64,000 nucleotides of DNA, from assembly GCF_020532625.1 (NCBI RefSeq), contig NZ_JAJAUY010000021.1, forward strand, positions 1 through 64,000, in the 5' to 3' direction. Shown in pieces: positions 34,951 to 44,674 of this stretch. The notes beneath the pieces were generated by a model. That model was not told where the DNA came from. It saw only the letters and a list, made by a program, of their open reading frames with translations, and did not search any database. Every line of letters begins with the position of its first letter. Position 1 is the stretch's first letter. A program made the position numbers and the translations under genes. This stretch comes from Streptomyces antimicrobicus (GTDB lineage: Bacteria > Actinomycetota > Actinomycetes > Streptomycetales > Streptomycetaceae).

Positions 34951-37749
34951 ATGGGAGCTGACCGGAGCACCGTGGACCGCTCCCTCGCCGCTACGGGGCT
35001 GATCGGGCGGCAGGCAGAGCTCACCCGCGTACTCGACACCGTCGACGAGGGATGGAACCGGCCGCGGACGCTGCTGCTCCTCGGTGAGGCGGGCGCGGGC
35101 AAGTCGAGGCTGCTGTCGATCGCCGCCGACCACGCGCGGGACCGCGGGGCGCTCGTCCTGGCGGCCCAGGGCGCCGAGGCCGAGTCCCGGCATTCCTTCG
35201 CGTCCTTGCACCTGCTCCTCCTCCCGGTCCTGTCCGACCTCGGCGGGCTGCCGGACCACCTGCGCAACGCCCTGGAGGCCGCGTTCGGGATGGCCCCCGC
35301 ACAGGGCCCCGTCGATCCGATGCCGCTGCGCATGGCGGTCCTGACGCTGCTGACGGACATCGCCCGCGGGCAGCGCCTCCTGATCGCCGTGGACGACGTC
35401 CAGCACGTCGACCGGGACTCCCTCGACGTCCTGGACTTCGTGGTGCGCCGCATCACGGCCAGGGGCGTCCCGGTCCTGCTGGCGGCGCGCGGGCTGACGC
35501 CCCCGGACGGGGTCCCGGCAGACGCGCCCGCCCTGCCGCTCGATCCGCTGCCGCCGCAGGCCGCGGCCGAACTCCTCGACGCGCAACCGCATCCGCCGAC
35601 CGGCCGGACCCGCATGGAGGTGCTGCGGCAGGCCGAAGGCAATCCCCTGGCCGTCATCGAGCTGTGCCGCGCGGCCCGAGCCGACGGTGCGGGGGTGCTG
35701 CACGGCGGGGGCCGGCCGCGGACGGAACGGCTGCAAGAGCTGTACGCCGCCCGGCTGCGGAGCCTGCCGGAGACCACCCGGCGCCTGGTTCTCCACGCCG
35801 CCGCGTCGGAGCACGAGGACATCGCCACGGTCATGGCCGCCGCCGGAACGGGAACGGATCTCGCCGCCTGGGCCCCCGCCGAAGAGGCCGGTCTCCTCAC
35901 GCTCGTGGACGGCCGGGTGGCCTTCCGGCACCCGCTGGTCCGCGCGGCGGCCTACCACGGAGCCCCCGCCCATCTGCGCCAGCGCGCCCACCGCGACCTG
36001 GCCTGCGCCCTCACCACCGATCCCGCCCGCCGGGCCTGGCACCTGGCCGCCGCCTGCCTGGGCGAGGACGAGGCCGTCGCCGCGGCGCTGGAGGACACCG
36101 CAGAACTCGCCGAGCGGCGCGGCGGCTTCTTCGCGGCGGGGCAGGCCCTCCAGCGCTCGGCCGAGTGCAGCCCGCGGGCCCAGGACCGGGCGCGGCGGTA
36201 CGCCAAGGCGCTGCGCGCCGCGAACAACGCAGGCGACCCCGGGTGGGTCCGCGAGCTGTACGACAAGGTCAGCGGCCTGACGGACGACCGCGACGTGCTC
36301 GGCATGGTGGCCCAGGGCGCCGGTATGGCCCTGTCCCTGCTCGGCCACCAACGGCAGGGCTTCCAGGTGCTGATGAGTGCCCTGGAACCGGAGCCGCCGA
36401 AGGACCCCATGACGGTCCTGGCGCTGACCGCCATGCTCCACGCAGTCGCCTTCCAGTCGGGCCTGCCCGAGGTCAGGCGCCCCCTCGCCGCCCTCGTCGA
36501 GGCGATCGGACCCGACGGCGGTGACACCACCTACACCGAACTGGCGATGACCAGCACGGCCGACCGGGTCCGGGCCGGAACCCTCGCCGGGGCCGATCCG
36601 ACCCGCGCTCCCGAGCTGCTGCGGCAGCAGCTCGACCGGTGGCCGACCGCCTCCGGCCCCACCGCCCAGGTCGGGGACATGATCCTGGTGCTCGCCCTCG
36701 GCGGACTGGCCTGGTACGCGGACGAGTCGGACCTGTGCGTGGAGTCCTACCAGCGCGCGTACGCGGTGCTCACCGCGTACGGCTCCGTGGGACCCACCAG
36801 GGTCTCACGCGCGGCGCTGGCCTCGGCGCTGATGGACACCGGGCGGTGGACGCAGGCCGAGGAGCAGCTGGAGGAGGCCGCCACCTTGGCGGCCGTCCAC
36901 AAGCTGCGGCACCTGGAGATCGACATCGCGGCGCTCCGGGTGACTCTGGACGCGCTGCGCGGCCTTCCTGCCGAGGTCCCGGCCGACCCCGCCTGGACCG
37001 CCGTCCCCCTGGCGGAGAACCGGGCCACTCACGCCCGCCTGCTGCGGGCCGCCGGCGCCGCCGCCGCCGCGCAGGGCGACTTCGAGGCGTCGTTCCGGCA
37101 CATGCGGTCCCTGTTCACCGAGGACGGCACACCCCTGCACCACTTCCTCTCCCCGCGGTCCGTCGCCGACCTGGCCGCGGCCGCCCAGCGGACGGGGCGC
37201 CAGCAGGAGGCGGCGCGGATCGTCGAGGCGGTGCGCACCGCGGTGGGACCGCGGCCGACGGCGCGCATGAGGCTGCTGCTGCACCACGCGGACGCGCTGG
37301 TCGGCGACCCCCTGGAGGCCGAGCACCACTTCCGGCTCGCCACCGTCGATCCGGCGGGCGAGCAGTGGCCCCTGGCCCGGGCGCAGGCCAGGCTCCACTA
37401 CGCCCAGTGGCTGCGCAGGAAGCGGCGCCCCCTGGACGCCCGTCCCCTGCTGGCCATGGCGCTGGAAACGTTCACCCGGCTCGGCGCCGCGCGGCTCGCG
37501 CAGGAGGCACGCGTGGAGCTGCGGGCCAGCGGTGCGCCCACCGGGCCCGCGCAGGCCGGACCGCTGGCGGAGCTGACCGCCCAGCAGCGCCAGATCGTGC
37601 GACTGGCCGCCCAGGGGCTGCGCAACAAGGAGATCGCCGAGCAGCTGATGATCTCTCCCCGCACCGTCAGTTCCCACCTGTACCAGGTGTATCCGAAACT
37701 GGGCGTCAGCAACCGCAACCAGCTCAGTGGTCTCTTCCAGGACCTGTGA
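34951..37749 (+). CDS. Large LuxR-family regulator with AAA/STAND ATPase (LAL type)
   Basis: 932 residues. Walker A GEAGAGKS is at 45-52, Walker B LLIAVDD ends at 148-149, then a TPR-like helical middle and a C-terminal LuxR helix-turn-helix (about 868-932: LTAQQRQIVRLAAQGLRNKE, SPRTVSSHLYQVYPKLGVSN). Such LAL regulators need ATP and often control secondary metabolism or catabolism. YPKL replaces the more usual FRKL/YRKL in the recognition region. The gene ends 33 nt before an HSL esterase on the same strand, a possible target or co-transcribed partner. Confidence 0.9.
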   Translation: MGADRSTVDRSLAATGLIGRQAELTRVLDTVDEGWNRPRTLLLLGEAGAGKSRLLSIAADHARDRGALVLAAQGAEAESRHSFASLHLLLLPVLSDLGGLPDHLRNALEAAFGMAPAQGPVDPMPLRMAVLTLLTDIARGQRLLIAVDDVQHVDRDSLDVLDFVVRRITARGVPVLLAARGLTPPDGVPADAPALPLDPLPPQAAAELLDAQPHPPTGRTRMEVLRQAEGNPLAVIELCRAARADGAGVLHGGGRPRTERLQELYAARLRSLPETTRRLVLHAAASEHEDIATVMAAAGTGTDLAAWAPAEEAGLLTLVDGRVAFRHPLVRAAAYHGAPAHLRQRAHRDLACALTTDPARRAWHLAAACLGEDEAVAAALEDTAELAERRGGFFAAGQALQRSAECSPRAQDRARRYAKALRAANNAGDPGWVRELYDKVSGLTDDRDVLGMVAQGAGMALSLLGHQRQGFQVLMSALEPEPPKDPMTVLALTAMLHAVAFQSGLPEVRRPLAALVEAIGPDGGDTTYTELAMTSTADRVRAGTLAGADPTRAPELLRQQLDRWPTASGPTAQVGDMILVLALGGLAWYADESDLCVESYQRAYAVLTAYGSVGPTRVSRAALASALMDTGRWTQAEEQLEEAATLAAVHKLRHLEIDIAALRVTLDALRGLPAEVPADPAWTAVPLAENRATHARLLRAAGAAAAAQGDFEASFRHMRSLFTEDGTPLHHFLSPRSVADLAAAAQRTGRQQEAARIVEAVRTAVGPRPTARMRLLLHHADALVGDPLEAEHHFRLATVDPAGEQWPLARAQARLHYAQWLRRKRRPLDARPLLAMALETFTRLGAARLAQEARVELRASGAPTGPAQAGPLAELTAQQRQIVRLAAQGLRNKEIAEQLMISPRTVSSHLYQVYPKLGVSNRNQLSGLFQDL

Positions 37750-37782
37750 GGCCGCCGTGGTGAGGGATAGTGAGGGGGACGC

Positions 37783-38769
37783 GTGACCTTCGATCCCGCC
37801 CTGGACTCCGCCGGACGCGACCGGCCCGCCGTCGTCCTCGACCCTGTCGTGCAGCGGCTCGTCGACGCCTCGGCCGGCCCGCCGTACCTGCACCAGCTCG
37901 GTCCCGAGGACGGCCGGCAGGCCCTGCTGGAGATGCAGGGGCACCGGTGGGACGACTTCGACGTGCCGGCCGAGTTCCACGTGGCGCCCGTGGGCCCCTC
38001 CGGGACCGTCGGCTTCTGGCTCTTCCGGCCGAAGGGTCCCGCCGGCCCGCTCCCCGCGGTCCTCTACCTGCACGGTGGCCGCTGGATGCTCGGTGACGGC
38101 CGGACCCATGCCCGGCTGATCGGTGAGCTGGCGGCCGTCAGCGGCGCGGTCTTCGTCGTACCGGAGTACACCCGTACTCCGGAGGCCCGCTACCCGGTCG
38201 CGCTGGAAGAGTCGTACGCGGTCCTGACCTGGGTGACCGAGCACGCGGCCGACCTGGCCGTGGACGACCGGCGGCTGGCGGTGGCCGGCGACTCCGCCGG
38301 AGCGACCATGGCCACGGCCCTCGCCATGATGGTCAAGCGGCGTGGCGGCCCGCGTCTGCACGCGCAGCTGCTCTACTACCCGATGACCGACCCGGACTGC
38401 GACACCCCGTCAGGGGAGCAGTTCGAGTTCGGCTACCTCACCCCGCGCGCGGTGGTCGAGTGGTACTGGCGGCAGTACGCCGACGAGGCCGACCTCGCCG
38501 AGGCCACGGCCGCGCCGCTGCGCGCCACCACCGCCGAGCTCGCCGGTCTGCCCCCGGCCATGGTGGTGTCGGCGGAGGCGGACGTCGTGCGGGACGAGGG
38601 CGAGCAGTACGCCGCCGCGCTGCGGCTGGCGGGAGTGCCGGTGGTCGCTGTGCGCCATCTGGGCACGGTCCACGACTTCGTCTCTTTGGACTCCCTGCGC
38701 GACAGCCCGCCCACCCGGGCCGCTGTCCGGCAGGGCGGTCGATTCCTCGGGGACGCCCTGGCCGGCTGA
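37783..38769 (+). CDS. HSL-type alpha/beta hydrolase (esterase) 1
   Basis: 328 residues of the hormone-sensitive-lipase-like family IV: oxyanion HGGRW at 97-101, nucleophile GDSAG with Ser171, acid in EADVVRDEG, and His in VHDFV. GTG 37783 has GAGGGGG about 5 nt upstream. It is very similar in layout to the esterase at 43495 (shared PPYL, GDSAG, LRATTxELxGLPPA, EADVxRDEGE), so the two are paralogues. It probably hydrolyses short-chain esters. Confidence 0.88.
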   Translation: MTFDPALDSAGRDRPAVVLDPVVQRLVDASAGPPYLHQLGPEDGRQALLEMQGHRWDDFDVPAEFHVAPVGPSGTVGFWLFRPKGPAGPLPAVLYLHGGRWMLGDGRTHARLIGELAAVSGAVFVVPEYTRTPEARYPVALEESYAVLTWVTEHAADLAVDDRRLAVAGDSAGATMATALAMMVKRRGGPRLHAQLLYYPMTDPDCDTPSGEQFEFGYLTPRAVVEWYWRQYADEADLAEATAAPLRATTAELAGLPPAMVVSAEADVVRDEGEQYAAALRLAGVPVVAVRHLGTVHDFVSLDSLRDSPPTRAAVRQGGRFLGDALAG

Positions 38770-38932
38770 CACGGCCGTGCCCGCCGGCCGGCCGGCCCGG
38801 CAGCGACCCACCGTCAGATGACTGATGCCTGTTCGAACACGCTCCTGCGAGAGTGCAGCGGCGGGGCCGCCCACGGCCGCACACCGTGCTTCCCGCCTCC
38901 ACCGCCCTCTTTCCTCACAGGGAGAAGCTTCG

Positions 38933-39730
38933 ATGAGCGTGCCTTCGGGACAGATCCGGGTCGTCTCCGAGCTGCCGGTCGCGGGGGACGACGGGTTCCT
39001 CCACCTGGGGAGGGTGCTCGGCGACTCGACCGCGACCACCCCGGACGGGGAGGAGGTCCGACTCGGGCCGGGTGACCTCGTCTTCTGCGATCCGGATCGG
39101 CCGCGCTCCCTGCGGTTCGCCGAGGAGTGCACGATGACGGTCCTCCGCCTGCCCCGCCGCCATCTGGCGCTGTCGCAGGAGGACCTGGACCGCGTCACGG
39201 GTATGACGGTACGGGGCGGCGAGGGCGTGGGAGCGCTGGTGTCGGACCTGTTGATCGTCCTGGCCACCGAGGCGGAGGCCCACGGCACCAGAATGATCGG
39301 GCAGTTGACGCGCAGCGCTGCGGACCTGCTCGTCGTGCTCGTCATGGAGATGCTCCAGGACGAGGCGGAGCAGGACGTCCCGACCGCGCAGTCCCCGGGC
39401 AGCGAGTTGCTCGACCGGATCAAGGCCTACATCGACCGGCACCTGACGGACCCGGAGCTGTCACCGCAGTCCGTGGCGCGGGCCCACCGCATCTCCGTGC
39501 GCTACCTGCACAAGCTGTTCCAACAGGAGGGCACCACACCGGGCCAGTGGGTGAAACGGCGCAGGCTCGACCGCTGCAAGCAGGAGCTGACCCGGACCCC
39601 GAACCGGAGGACGACGGTGGCGGCGGTGGCACACCGCTGGGGTTTCAGCAGCCCGGCGCACTTCAGCCGGACCTTCAAGGACGCCTACGGCATGTCTCCC
39701 AGCCAGTGGCAAGCGCTGGCCTCCCCGTAG
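38933..39730 (+). CDS. AraC-family regulator with shortened sensor domain
   Basis: 265 residues. The C-terminal DNA-binding half (SPQSVARAHRISVRYLHKLF, VAHRWGFSSPAHFSRTF) is closely related to that of the AraC protein at 33472. The N-terminal part is about 90 residues shorter than in that paralogue. It starts directly with a cupin-like strand set and keeps LGPGDLVFCDPDRP. ATG 38933 follows GGAGAAG. It lies between an esterase and DoxX/hydrolase genes and may regulate them; loss of part of the effector domain could alter ligand response. Confidence 0.82.
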   Translation: MSVPSGQIRVVSELPVAGDDGFLHLGRVLGDSTATTPDGEEVRLGPGDLVFCDPDRPRSLRFAEECTMTVLRLPRRHLALSQEDLDRVTGMTVRGGEGVGALVSDLLIVLATEAEAHGTRMIGQLTRSAADLLVVLVMEMLQDEAEQDVPTAQSPGSELLDRIKAYIDRHLTDPELSPQSVARAHRISVRYLHKLFQQEGTTPGQWVKRRRLDRCKQELTRTPNRRTTVAAVAHRWGFSSPAHFSRTFKDAYGMSPSQWQALASP

Positions 39731-39752
39731 GGGATCGCCCCGCTCGCGCGCC

Positions 39753-39787
39753 GAAGGGGCGGCGCCGACCTGCGGCGCCGCCCCTTC
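39753..39787. terminator. Convergent hairpin
   Basis: GAAGGGGCGGCGCC (39753-39766) pairs perfectly with GGCGCCGCCCCTTC (39774-39787), loop 7 nt, between the convergent AraC and DoxX genes. Confidence 0.8.
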
Positions 39788-39800
39788 CGCAGCGGACTCG

Positions 39801-40328
39801 TCAGCCGGCGGATCGCGGCTGGGACGTTGCTCCTCCCGCCGAGGTCGTCCGGTGCAGCACCAGCCGGGTCAGCAGGCCGCTCGCCGGTCCCAGGACGAGC
39901 GCGGTCACGGACAGCCACACCGGCCAGGGGACGACGGCCAGCGCGTGGTCCGCTGACCACCGGCCCGGCCCGGTGAGGGCCAGAGCGGCGGAGGCGGTGA
40001 CGAGGACCAGGGGGTACTCGTAGCCGTCGTTCTGGACCCAGAGCCCCTTGGGCCACTTCACCGTGCCGGCGACCGTCATGACCCCCATGGCGGCCATCGC
40101 CGCCACAGGCGTGAGCAGTCCGGCCGCCAGGAACAGGCCGGAACCGATCTGGCTGACTCCGGCGGTGAGCGCCGTCAGCCGGCCACCGCGGAATCCGTCC
40201 CCTCGGAATTCCTCGGTCCCCCCTGCCAGCCCCTTTCCTCCGAGGTGGAAGCTCACCTTCTGCACACCGTGCCCGGCGATGAGGAGTCCGACCACGAGCC
40301 GCAGGATCAAAAGTCCGGCGTCCATCAT
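39801..40328 (-). CDS. DoxX-family membrane protein
   Basis: 175 residues with four hydrophobic helices: LLILRLVVGLLIAGHGVQK, a second with SQIGSGLFLAAGLLTPVAAM, then two more. The G-H-G-xQK motif and loop (FHLGGKGL) are typical of DoxX proteins, implicated in redox or quinone functions, sometimes as partners of thioredoxin-like or oxidative-stress proteins. It starts at ATG 40328 (a second ATG follows at once), with an AGGG ribosome site. It lies 35 nt downstream of the isochorismatase-like gene, same strand, so probably one operon. Confidence 0.85.
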   Translation of the reverse strand: MMDAGLLILRLVVGLLIAGHGVQKVSFHLGGKGLAGGTEEFRGDGFRGGRLTALTAGVSQIGSGLFLAAGLLTPVAAMAAMGVMTVAGTVKWPKGLWVQNDGYEYPLVLVTASAALALTGPGRWSADHALAVVPWPVWLSVTALVLGPASGLLTRLVLHRTTSAGGATSQPRSAG

Positions 40329-40363
40329 GTCCCTGCCTGTTCCCGACGTGTCCGTGGTGAGGG

Positions 40364-41026
40364 TCAGCCCGCGGCGTGGGCGCCGATGACGGCCTGCGCG
40401 TAGACCATGCCGAGGCCGTAGGCGCCGCCGTGCGCCTTGACCACGTCGCCGACCGCGGCGTACGTCTCGGTACGGGCCCAGTCGCGCTGGAGCTCCAGAA
40501 GCACCTGCACCCAGGTGACCGGGACCGCGCCGGCCTGGATCATGCGCTGCACGGCGTGCTCGTGCGCCTGCGGGCTGACGCCGCCGCAGGCGTCGGTGAC
40601 GACGTAGACCTCGTAGCCCTGGGCGAGGGCGGAGAGGGCGGGCAGGACCACGCAGACCTCGGTCCACAGACCGGCGATGACGAGCTTCTCCCGGCCGGTG
40701 GCCTTGACCGCCTCGACGAAGTCCGCGTCCTCCCAGGCGTTCATGGTGCTGCGGTCGACGATCTTCTGGTCGGGGAAGACCTCGGCCAGCTGCGGCATGA
40801 GCGGACCGGAGAACGACTCGGCGGCCACGGTGCTCAGCACGACCGGCACGTCGAACGCCTTCGCGGCCTTCGCCAGGCCCACGGTGGAGTTGATGATGGC
40901 GGTGCGGTCACCGCTGCCGGTGCCGAAGAACATCTGCGGCTGGTGGTCGACGAAGAGCACCGCGCAGTTGTCCGGCGTGAGCAGGTCGGGGCCGGGGGCT
41001 GCGGTGACCTGGGCGATGTTGACCAT
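40364..41026 (-). CDS. Isochorismatase-family hydrolase (YcaC-like)
   Basis: 220 residues, cysteine-hydrolase fold: LFVDHQPQMFFG provides Asp27, REKLVIAGLWTEVCVVLPA provides Lys114 and nucleophile Cys125. The MFFG and WTEVCVV phrases point to the YcaC subgroup rather than true isochorismatases or nicotinamidases; substrate unknown. ATG 41026 has AGAAAGG about 10 nt upstream. It is followed by doxX on the same strand and lies downstream of the amidohydrolase gene with 122 bp between. Confidence 0.87.
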   Translation of the reverse strand: MVNIAQVTAAPGPDLLTPDNCAVLFVDHQPQMFFGTGSGDRTAIINSTVGLAKAAKAFDVPVVLSTVAAESFSGPLMPQLAEVFPDQKIVDRSTMNAWEDADFVEAVKATGREKLVIAGLWTEVCVVLPALSALAQGYEVYVVTDACGGVSPQAHEHAVQRMIQAGAVPVTWVQVLLELQRDWARTETYAAVGDVVKAHGGAYGLGMVYAQAVIGAHAAG

Positions 41027-41148
41027 GAGGAGGTGCCTTTCTCGAAAGGGCGACGACGCGGACCGCTGTCCGGCCGTGCTGGACCGTCCACTCGGACGGA
41101 GACTCGGGGATCGTGAAGGAGTGGCCGAAGGCCGAGGTTCTTGGAGGC

Positions 41149-43035
41149 TCAGAGGTCGAAGCAGGGGTCGAAGGGGGTGTTCACCGCAGCCGGGATCAGA
41201 CCGCGGGCCGTGCGCCACCGGCGGTGCTGCTCCGACTCGGCGACGGCTTCGCCGAGCAGTTCCGCCTGACGGGCACCGGTGAGGGCCGTACGGCGGGAGG
41301 CCTGGTAGCCGCCGAAGCGCGCGACCGGGCTCCAGGACGGGACCGGCGGGAGTTCCTCGTCGAGCCCCTCGTACTCGGCGGCGGCGTAGACGACGCGGCC
41401 GCCCGTCACGGTCAGCAGCGATTCGATGCCGGCGATCTCCGACTCGGCCACGGTGAAGTAGTCGTCGGACAGCACCGCGAGGTCTGCGTAGCAGCCGGGC
41501 CTGAGGACGCCCTTGACCTCGTCCTCGCCGGTCAGCTTCGCGCCGGCGAGGGTGAACATCGCCAACGCCGTCTGCCGGTCGACGCGGTTGGCGGCCGGTC
41601 GCAGCGTCAGATCGCCGACGGAACGGCCACTGACGAGCCAGTGCAGGGCGACCCACGGGTTGTAGGTGGAGACCCGGGTGGCGTCGGTACCGGCGCCGAC
41701 GGTCAGGCCGCGGTCCAGCATCGCCCGGATCGGTGGGGCGTCGGCGGCGGCCCCCGGCCCGTAGCGCCGCAGGAACGCCTCGCCCTGGAAGGACAGGCGG
41801 TTCTGCACGGACATCGCGCCGCCGAGGTCGGCGATGCGGTCGAGGCTGTGCGCGGAGACGGTCTCGGCGTGGTCGAACAGCCACCGGTTCCCGGCCGGGA
41901 AGAGCCCTTCCGCGGCGAGCTTCTCGAACACGCCGAGATCGCGGCGGATGGTCTCGTCATAGGTGGCGTGCAGCCGGAATCCCCATCCGTTCTCCATGAG
42001 GAGGCGGACCGCCTTCTCGAATTCCACCTCGTAGCCGGCGGAGAGTTCCGGTCGCGGCTGGGTGAAGTTCTCGAAGTCCGCGGCTGCCCAGGTGAGGTTC
42101 TCACCGGCACCGTTCAGGCGCAGCCACGCGTCGCCGTCCTCGGGACGGACCGTCCCGATCCAGCGAGCGAGATCGTCGATCTCCTGGCCCGGGGTCTGCG
42201 GAAAGAGATGGTAGGAGATGCGCAGCGACAACCGGCCTTCCTCGGCCAGCTCGACGACGGTCGCGTAGTTGTCGGGGAAGTTCTGGAAACCCCCCGCGGC
42301 GTCGATCGCCGACGTCAGCCCGAACCTGTTCAGCTCGCGCAGGAAATGGCGGGTGGAGGTCTTCCTGTCCTCGCCCTCCAGCACCGGAGCCTTGGCGAGG
42401 GTGGAGTAGAGGATCAGGGCGCTCGGCGACGCCAGCAGCATGCCGGTCGGTTCGCCGTCGCGGCCCCGCACGACCTGGCCGCCCTGCGGATCGGGGGTGT
42501 CCTTGGTGAAGCCGGCGGCCTTGAGCGCCGCCCGGTTCAGGACGGCGGACTGGTACAGGTGCAGGACGAACACGGGAGTGTCGGGGGCGGCCGCGTTCAA
42601 CTCGGCGACGGTCGGCAGCCGTCGTTCGGCGAACTGCTCCGCCGACCATCCGCCGACGACACGGACCCACTGGCCCTTGGGAGTACGGGCCGCCTGCTCA
42701 CGGAGCATCGCCAGTGCCTGGCGCAGACTGCGTACGCCGTCCCAGCGCAATTCGAGTACGTAGTTGAGGCCTCCGCGGATCACGTGGAGATGGGAGTCGT
42801 TGAGGCCGGGGATCACCCGTCGTCCCAGCGCGTCGACCACCTGGGTGTCCGGCCCGATGTGACCGGCCACGTCCCTGTCGTCGCCGACGACCGTGATGAC
42901 GCCTTCGCGGACGGCCAGTGCCTCGGCCTGCGGCCGCGACGGGTCTCCGGTGTGGATCTTGGCGTTGCGGACGACCAGGTCGGCGGCATCGCCGACCGGC
43001 TGGGCAACCAGCCCGCCGACGGGCATCGTTGACAT
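41149..43035 (-). CDS. YtcJ-like amidohydrolase
   Basis: 628 residues, metal-dependent amidohydrolase of the exoenzyme-regulatory/YtcJ group. The metal motif GLNDSHLHV gives His82 and His84. Further ligands are expected around LHATYDETIRRD, HAETVSAHSL and VGAGTDATRVSTYNPW, the last holding the conserved Asp. The C-terminal GRPACYADLAVL-like segment (PGCYADLAVLSDDYF) is typical. No signal peptide, so cytoplasmic. ATG 43035 follows GGGAG. Probably hydrolyses an amide or cyclic amide in the same pathway as the two genes downstream. Confidence 0.88.
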   Translation of the reverse strand: MSTMPVGGLVAQPVGDAADLVVRNAKIHTGDPSRPQAEALAVREGVITVVGDDRDVAGHIGPDTQVVDALGRRVIPGLNDSHLHVIRGGLNYVLELRWDGVRSLRQALAMLREQAARTPKGQWVRVVGGWSAEQFAERRLPTVAELNAAAPDTPVFVLHLYQSAVLNRAALKAAGFTKDTPDPQGGQVVRGRDGEPTGMLLASPSALILYSTLAKAPVLEGEDRKTSTRHFLRELNRFGLTSAIDAAGGFQNFPDNYATVVELAEEGRLSLRISYHLFPQTPGQEIDDLARWIGTVRPEDGDAWLRLNGAGENLTWAAADFENFTQPRPELSAGYEVEFEKAVRLLMENGWGFRLHATYDETIRRDLGVFEKLAAEGLFPAGNRWLFDHAETVSAHSLDRIADLGGAMSVQNRLSFQGEAFLRRYGPGAAADAPPIRAMLDRGLTVGAGTDATRVSTYNPWVALHWLVSGRSVGDLTLRPAANRVDRQTALAMFTLAGAKLTGEDEVKGVLRPGCYADLAVLSDDYFTVAESEIAGIESLLTVTGGRVVYAAAEYEGLDEELPPVPSWSPVARFGGYQASRRTALTGARQAELLGEAVAESEQHRRWRTARGLIPAAVNTPFDPCFDL

Positions 43036-43494
43036 GGTGGGGGACTCCCTCTCCCGCTGGAAAAGTGACGTGGTCCCGCATCGCGGACCGGGAAGCACGG
43101 GCCCGGGAAACACGGGCCTGAGACGCGGACGCGAAGACCCCGGACCTGAGGACGCGGACCTGAGGACGCGGACCTGAAGACGCGGACGTCGGTCACCGTG
43201 GAACCCGGTGAATGCGCCGCACCGCCAAAGTAGGCACCCTCCCGCCAGCGCAATTACCCGCGAGCGCACAGGACTTTGCCTGACCGCGCACCGTGCTGTC
43301 CGGACCCGCCCCGGACGACGGCAGGGGCAGGTGGTGGCGAGTGCGCAGCAGGGAAAGGACGAGTGCACTGTCGGAGAAACCGCCCCGGACGGCGCCGTTA
43401 GCCTCGCGGGACGTCACGTCGGCGCCGCCGGCAGTGCCGCCCGGCCCGCCGTGCCGCAAGCGCCGGCACGCTCCCGTACGTCCTGGAGGTCGCT
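43036..43494. promoter_or_regulatory. Divergent intergenic region with 14-bp tandem repeat
   Basis: 459 bp between the amidohydrolase and the second HSL esterase. At 43141-43182 the unit CGGACCTGAGGACG is repeated three times in tandem (third copy with one change), with partial copies before it. The rest should contain both promoters; no gene recognised. Confidence 0.6.
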
Positions 43495-44541
43495 GTGCCC
43501 GATGCCGCCGCCGAGCCGGTTCGGCCTGTGCTGGAACCCGCGGCAGCCGCCTTCGCCGAGGCCACCGCCGACCCGCCCTACCTGTTCGACCTGCCCCCGG
43601 CGCAGGGCCGGAAGGTCATGGACCAGCTCCAGTCCGGCGAGATCGACAAGCCGCCGACGGACGAGGAGTGGGTCGTCGTCCCGGGCGGCCCGACGGGCAC
43701 TGTCCGGGTGCGGATCGTCACACCGGCCGGCAGCGAGGGCCCGCTCCCGGTCGTCCTCTACATCCACGGCGCGGGCTGGGTGTTCGGCAACGCGCACACG
43801 CACGACCGCCTGGTCCGCGAGCTCGCCGTGGGTGCCGGTGCCGCGGTGGTCTTCCCGGAGTACGACCTCGCGCCGGAGGCCCGTTATCCGGTCGCCGTCG
43901 AGCAGAACTTCGCCGTGGCCCGCTGGGTCGTCGAACAGGGCACGACGAACGGGCTGGACGGTGGCCGCGTCGCGGTCGCGGGTGACTCGGCGGGCGGGAA
44001 CATGGCGGCCGCGCTGACCTTGATGGCCAAGGAGCGCGGTGGTGTCCCGCTGGTGCAGCAGGTGCTGTTCTACCCCGTCACCGACGCCGCCTTCGACACC
44101 GGCTCGTACCACCGGTTCGCCACGGGGTACTTCCTGCGCCGCGACGGCATGCAGTGGTTCTGGGACCAGTACACGACGGACGAGGCGGAACGCGCAGAGA
44201 TCACCGCCTCCCCCCTGCGGGCGACCACCGAGCAACTCACCGGCCTTCCTCCCGCCTTGGTGATCACTGCGGAAGCCGACGTGCTGCGCGACGAGGGCGA
44301 AGCGTACGCGGGCAAGCTCCGAGCGGCAGGCGTTCCCGTCGTCGCCGTCCGCTTCCAGGGCGTCATCCACGACTTCGTCATGCTGGACGCCCTGCGCGGG
44401 ACCCGTGCGGCCGCCGCCGCCGTCGCGCTGGCCGCCGACACCCTGCACGTCGCCCTGCACGGCGTCCGGGGCCGAGGCACCGCTGCGCGGACGAACCCGG
44501 GTCCGTCCGCGCAGCTCCGTACGCGCCCCGGCGACGCGTGA
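43495..44541 (+). CDS. HSL-type alpha/beta hydrolase (esterase) 2
   Basis: 348 residues, family IV esterase: oxyanion HGAGW at 91-95, GDSAGG with Ser165, acid in EADVLRDEG, His in IHDFVMLD. The body parallels the esterase at 37783, so a local paralogue. GTG 43495 is placed by GGAGG at 43485-43489. The last 30 residues are low-complexity and go beyond the usual family end. Confidence 0.88.
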   Translation: MPDAAAEPVRPVLEPAAAAFAEATADPPYLFDLPPAQGRKVMDQLQSGEIDKPPTDEEWVVVPGGPTGTVRVRIVTPAGSEGPLPVVLYIHGAGWVFGNAHTHDRLVRELAVGAGAAVVFPEYDLAPEARYPVAVEQNFAVARWVVEQGTTNGLDGGRVAVAGDSAGGNMAAALTLMAKERGGVPLVQQVLFYPVTDAAFDTGSYHRFATGYFLRRDGMQWFWDQYTTDEAERAEITASPLRATTEQLTGLPPALVITAEADVLRDEGEAYAGKLRAAGVPVVAVRFQGVIHDFVMLDALRGTRAAAAAVALAADTLHVALHGVRGRGTAARTNPGPSAQLRTRPGDA

Positions 44542-44674
44542 GGGCGCCGCCCGCGCATCCCGGGCGAGCCGTGCGCTGCTGGACACCGTCACGTGCGCTG
44601 ACGGGCAAAACCCGCCCTTGCCCGGCCCGTAGCGTCGCCTGCGCACACACCCCCCGAACCGCAGGAGGCGGACC

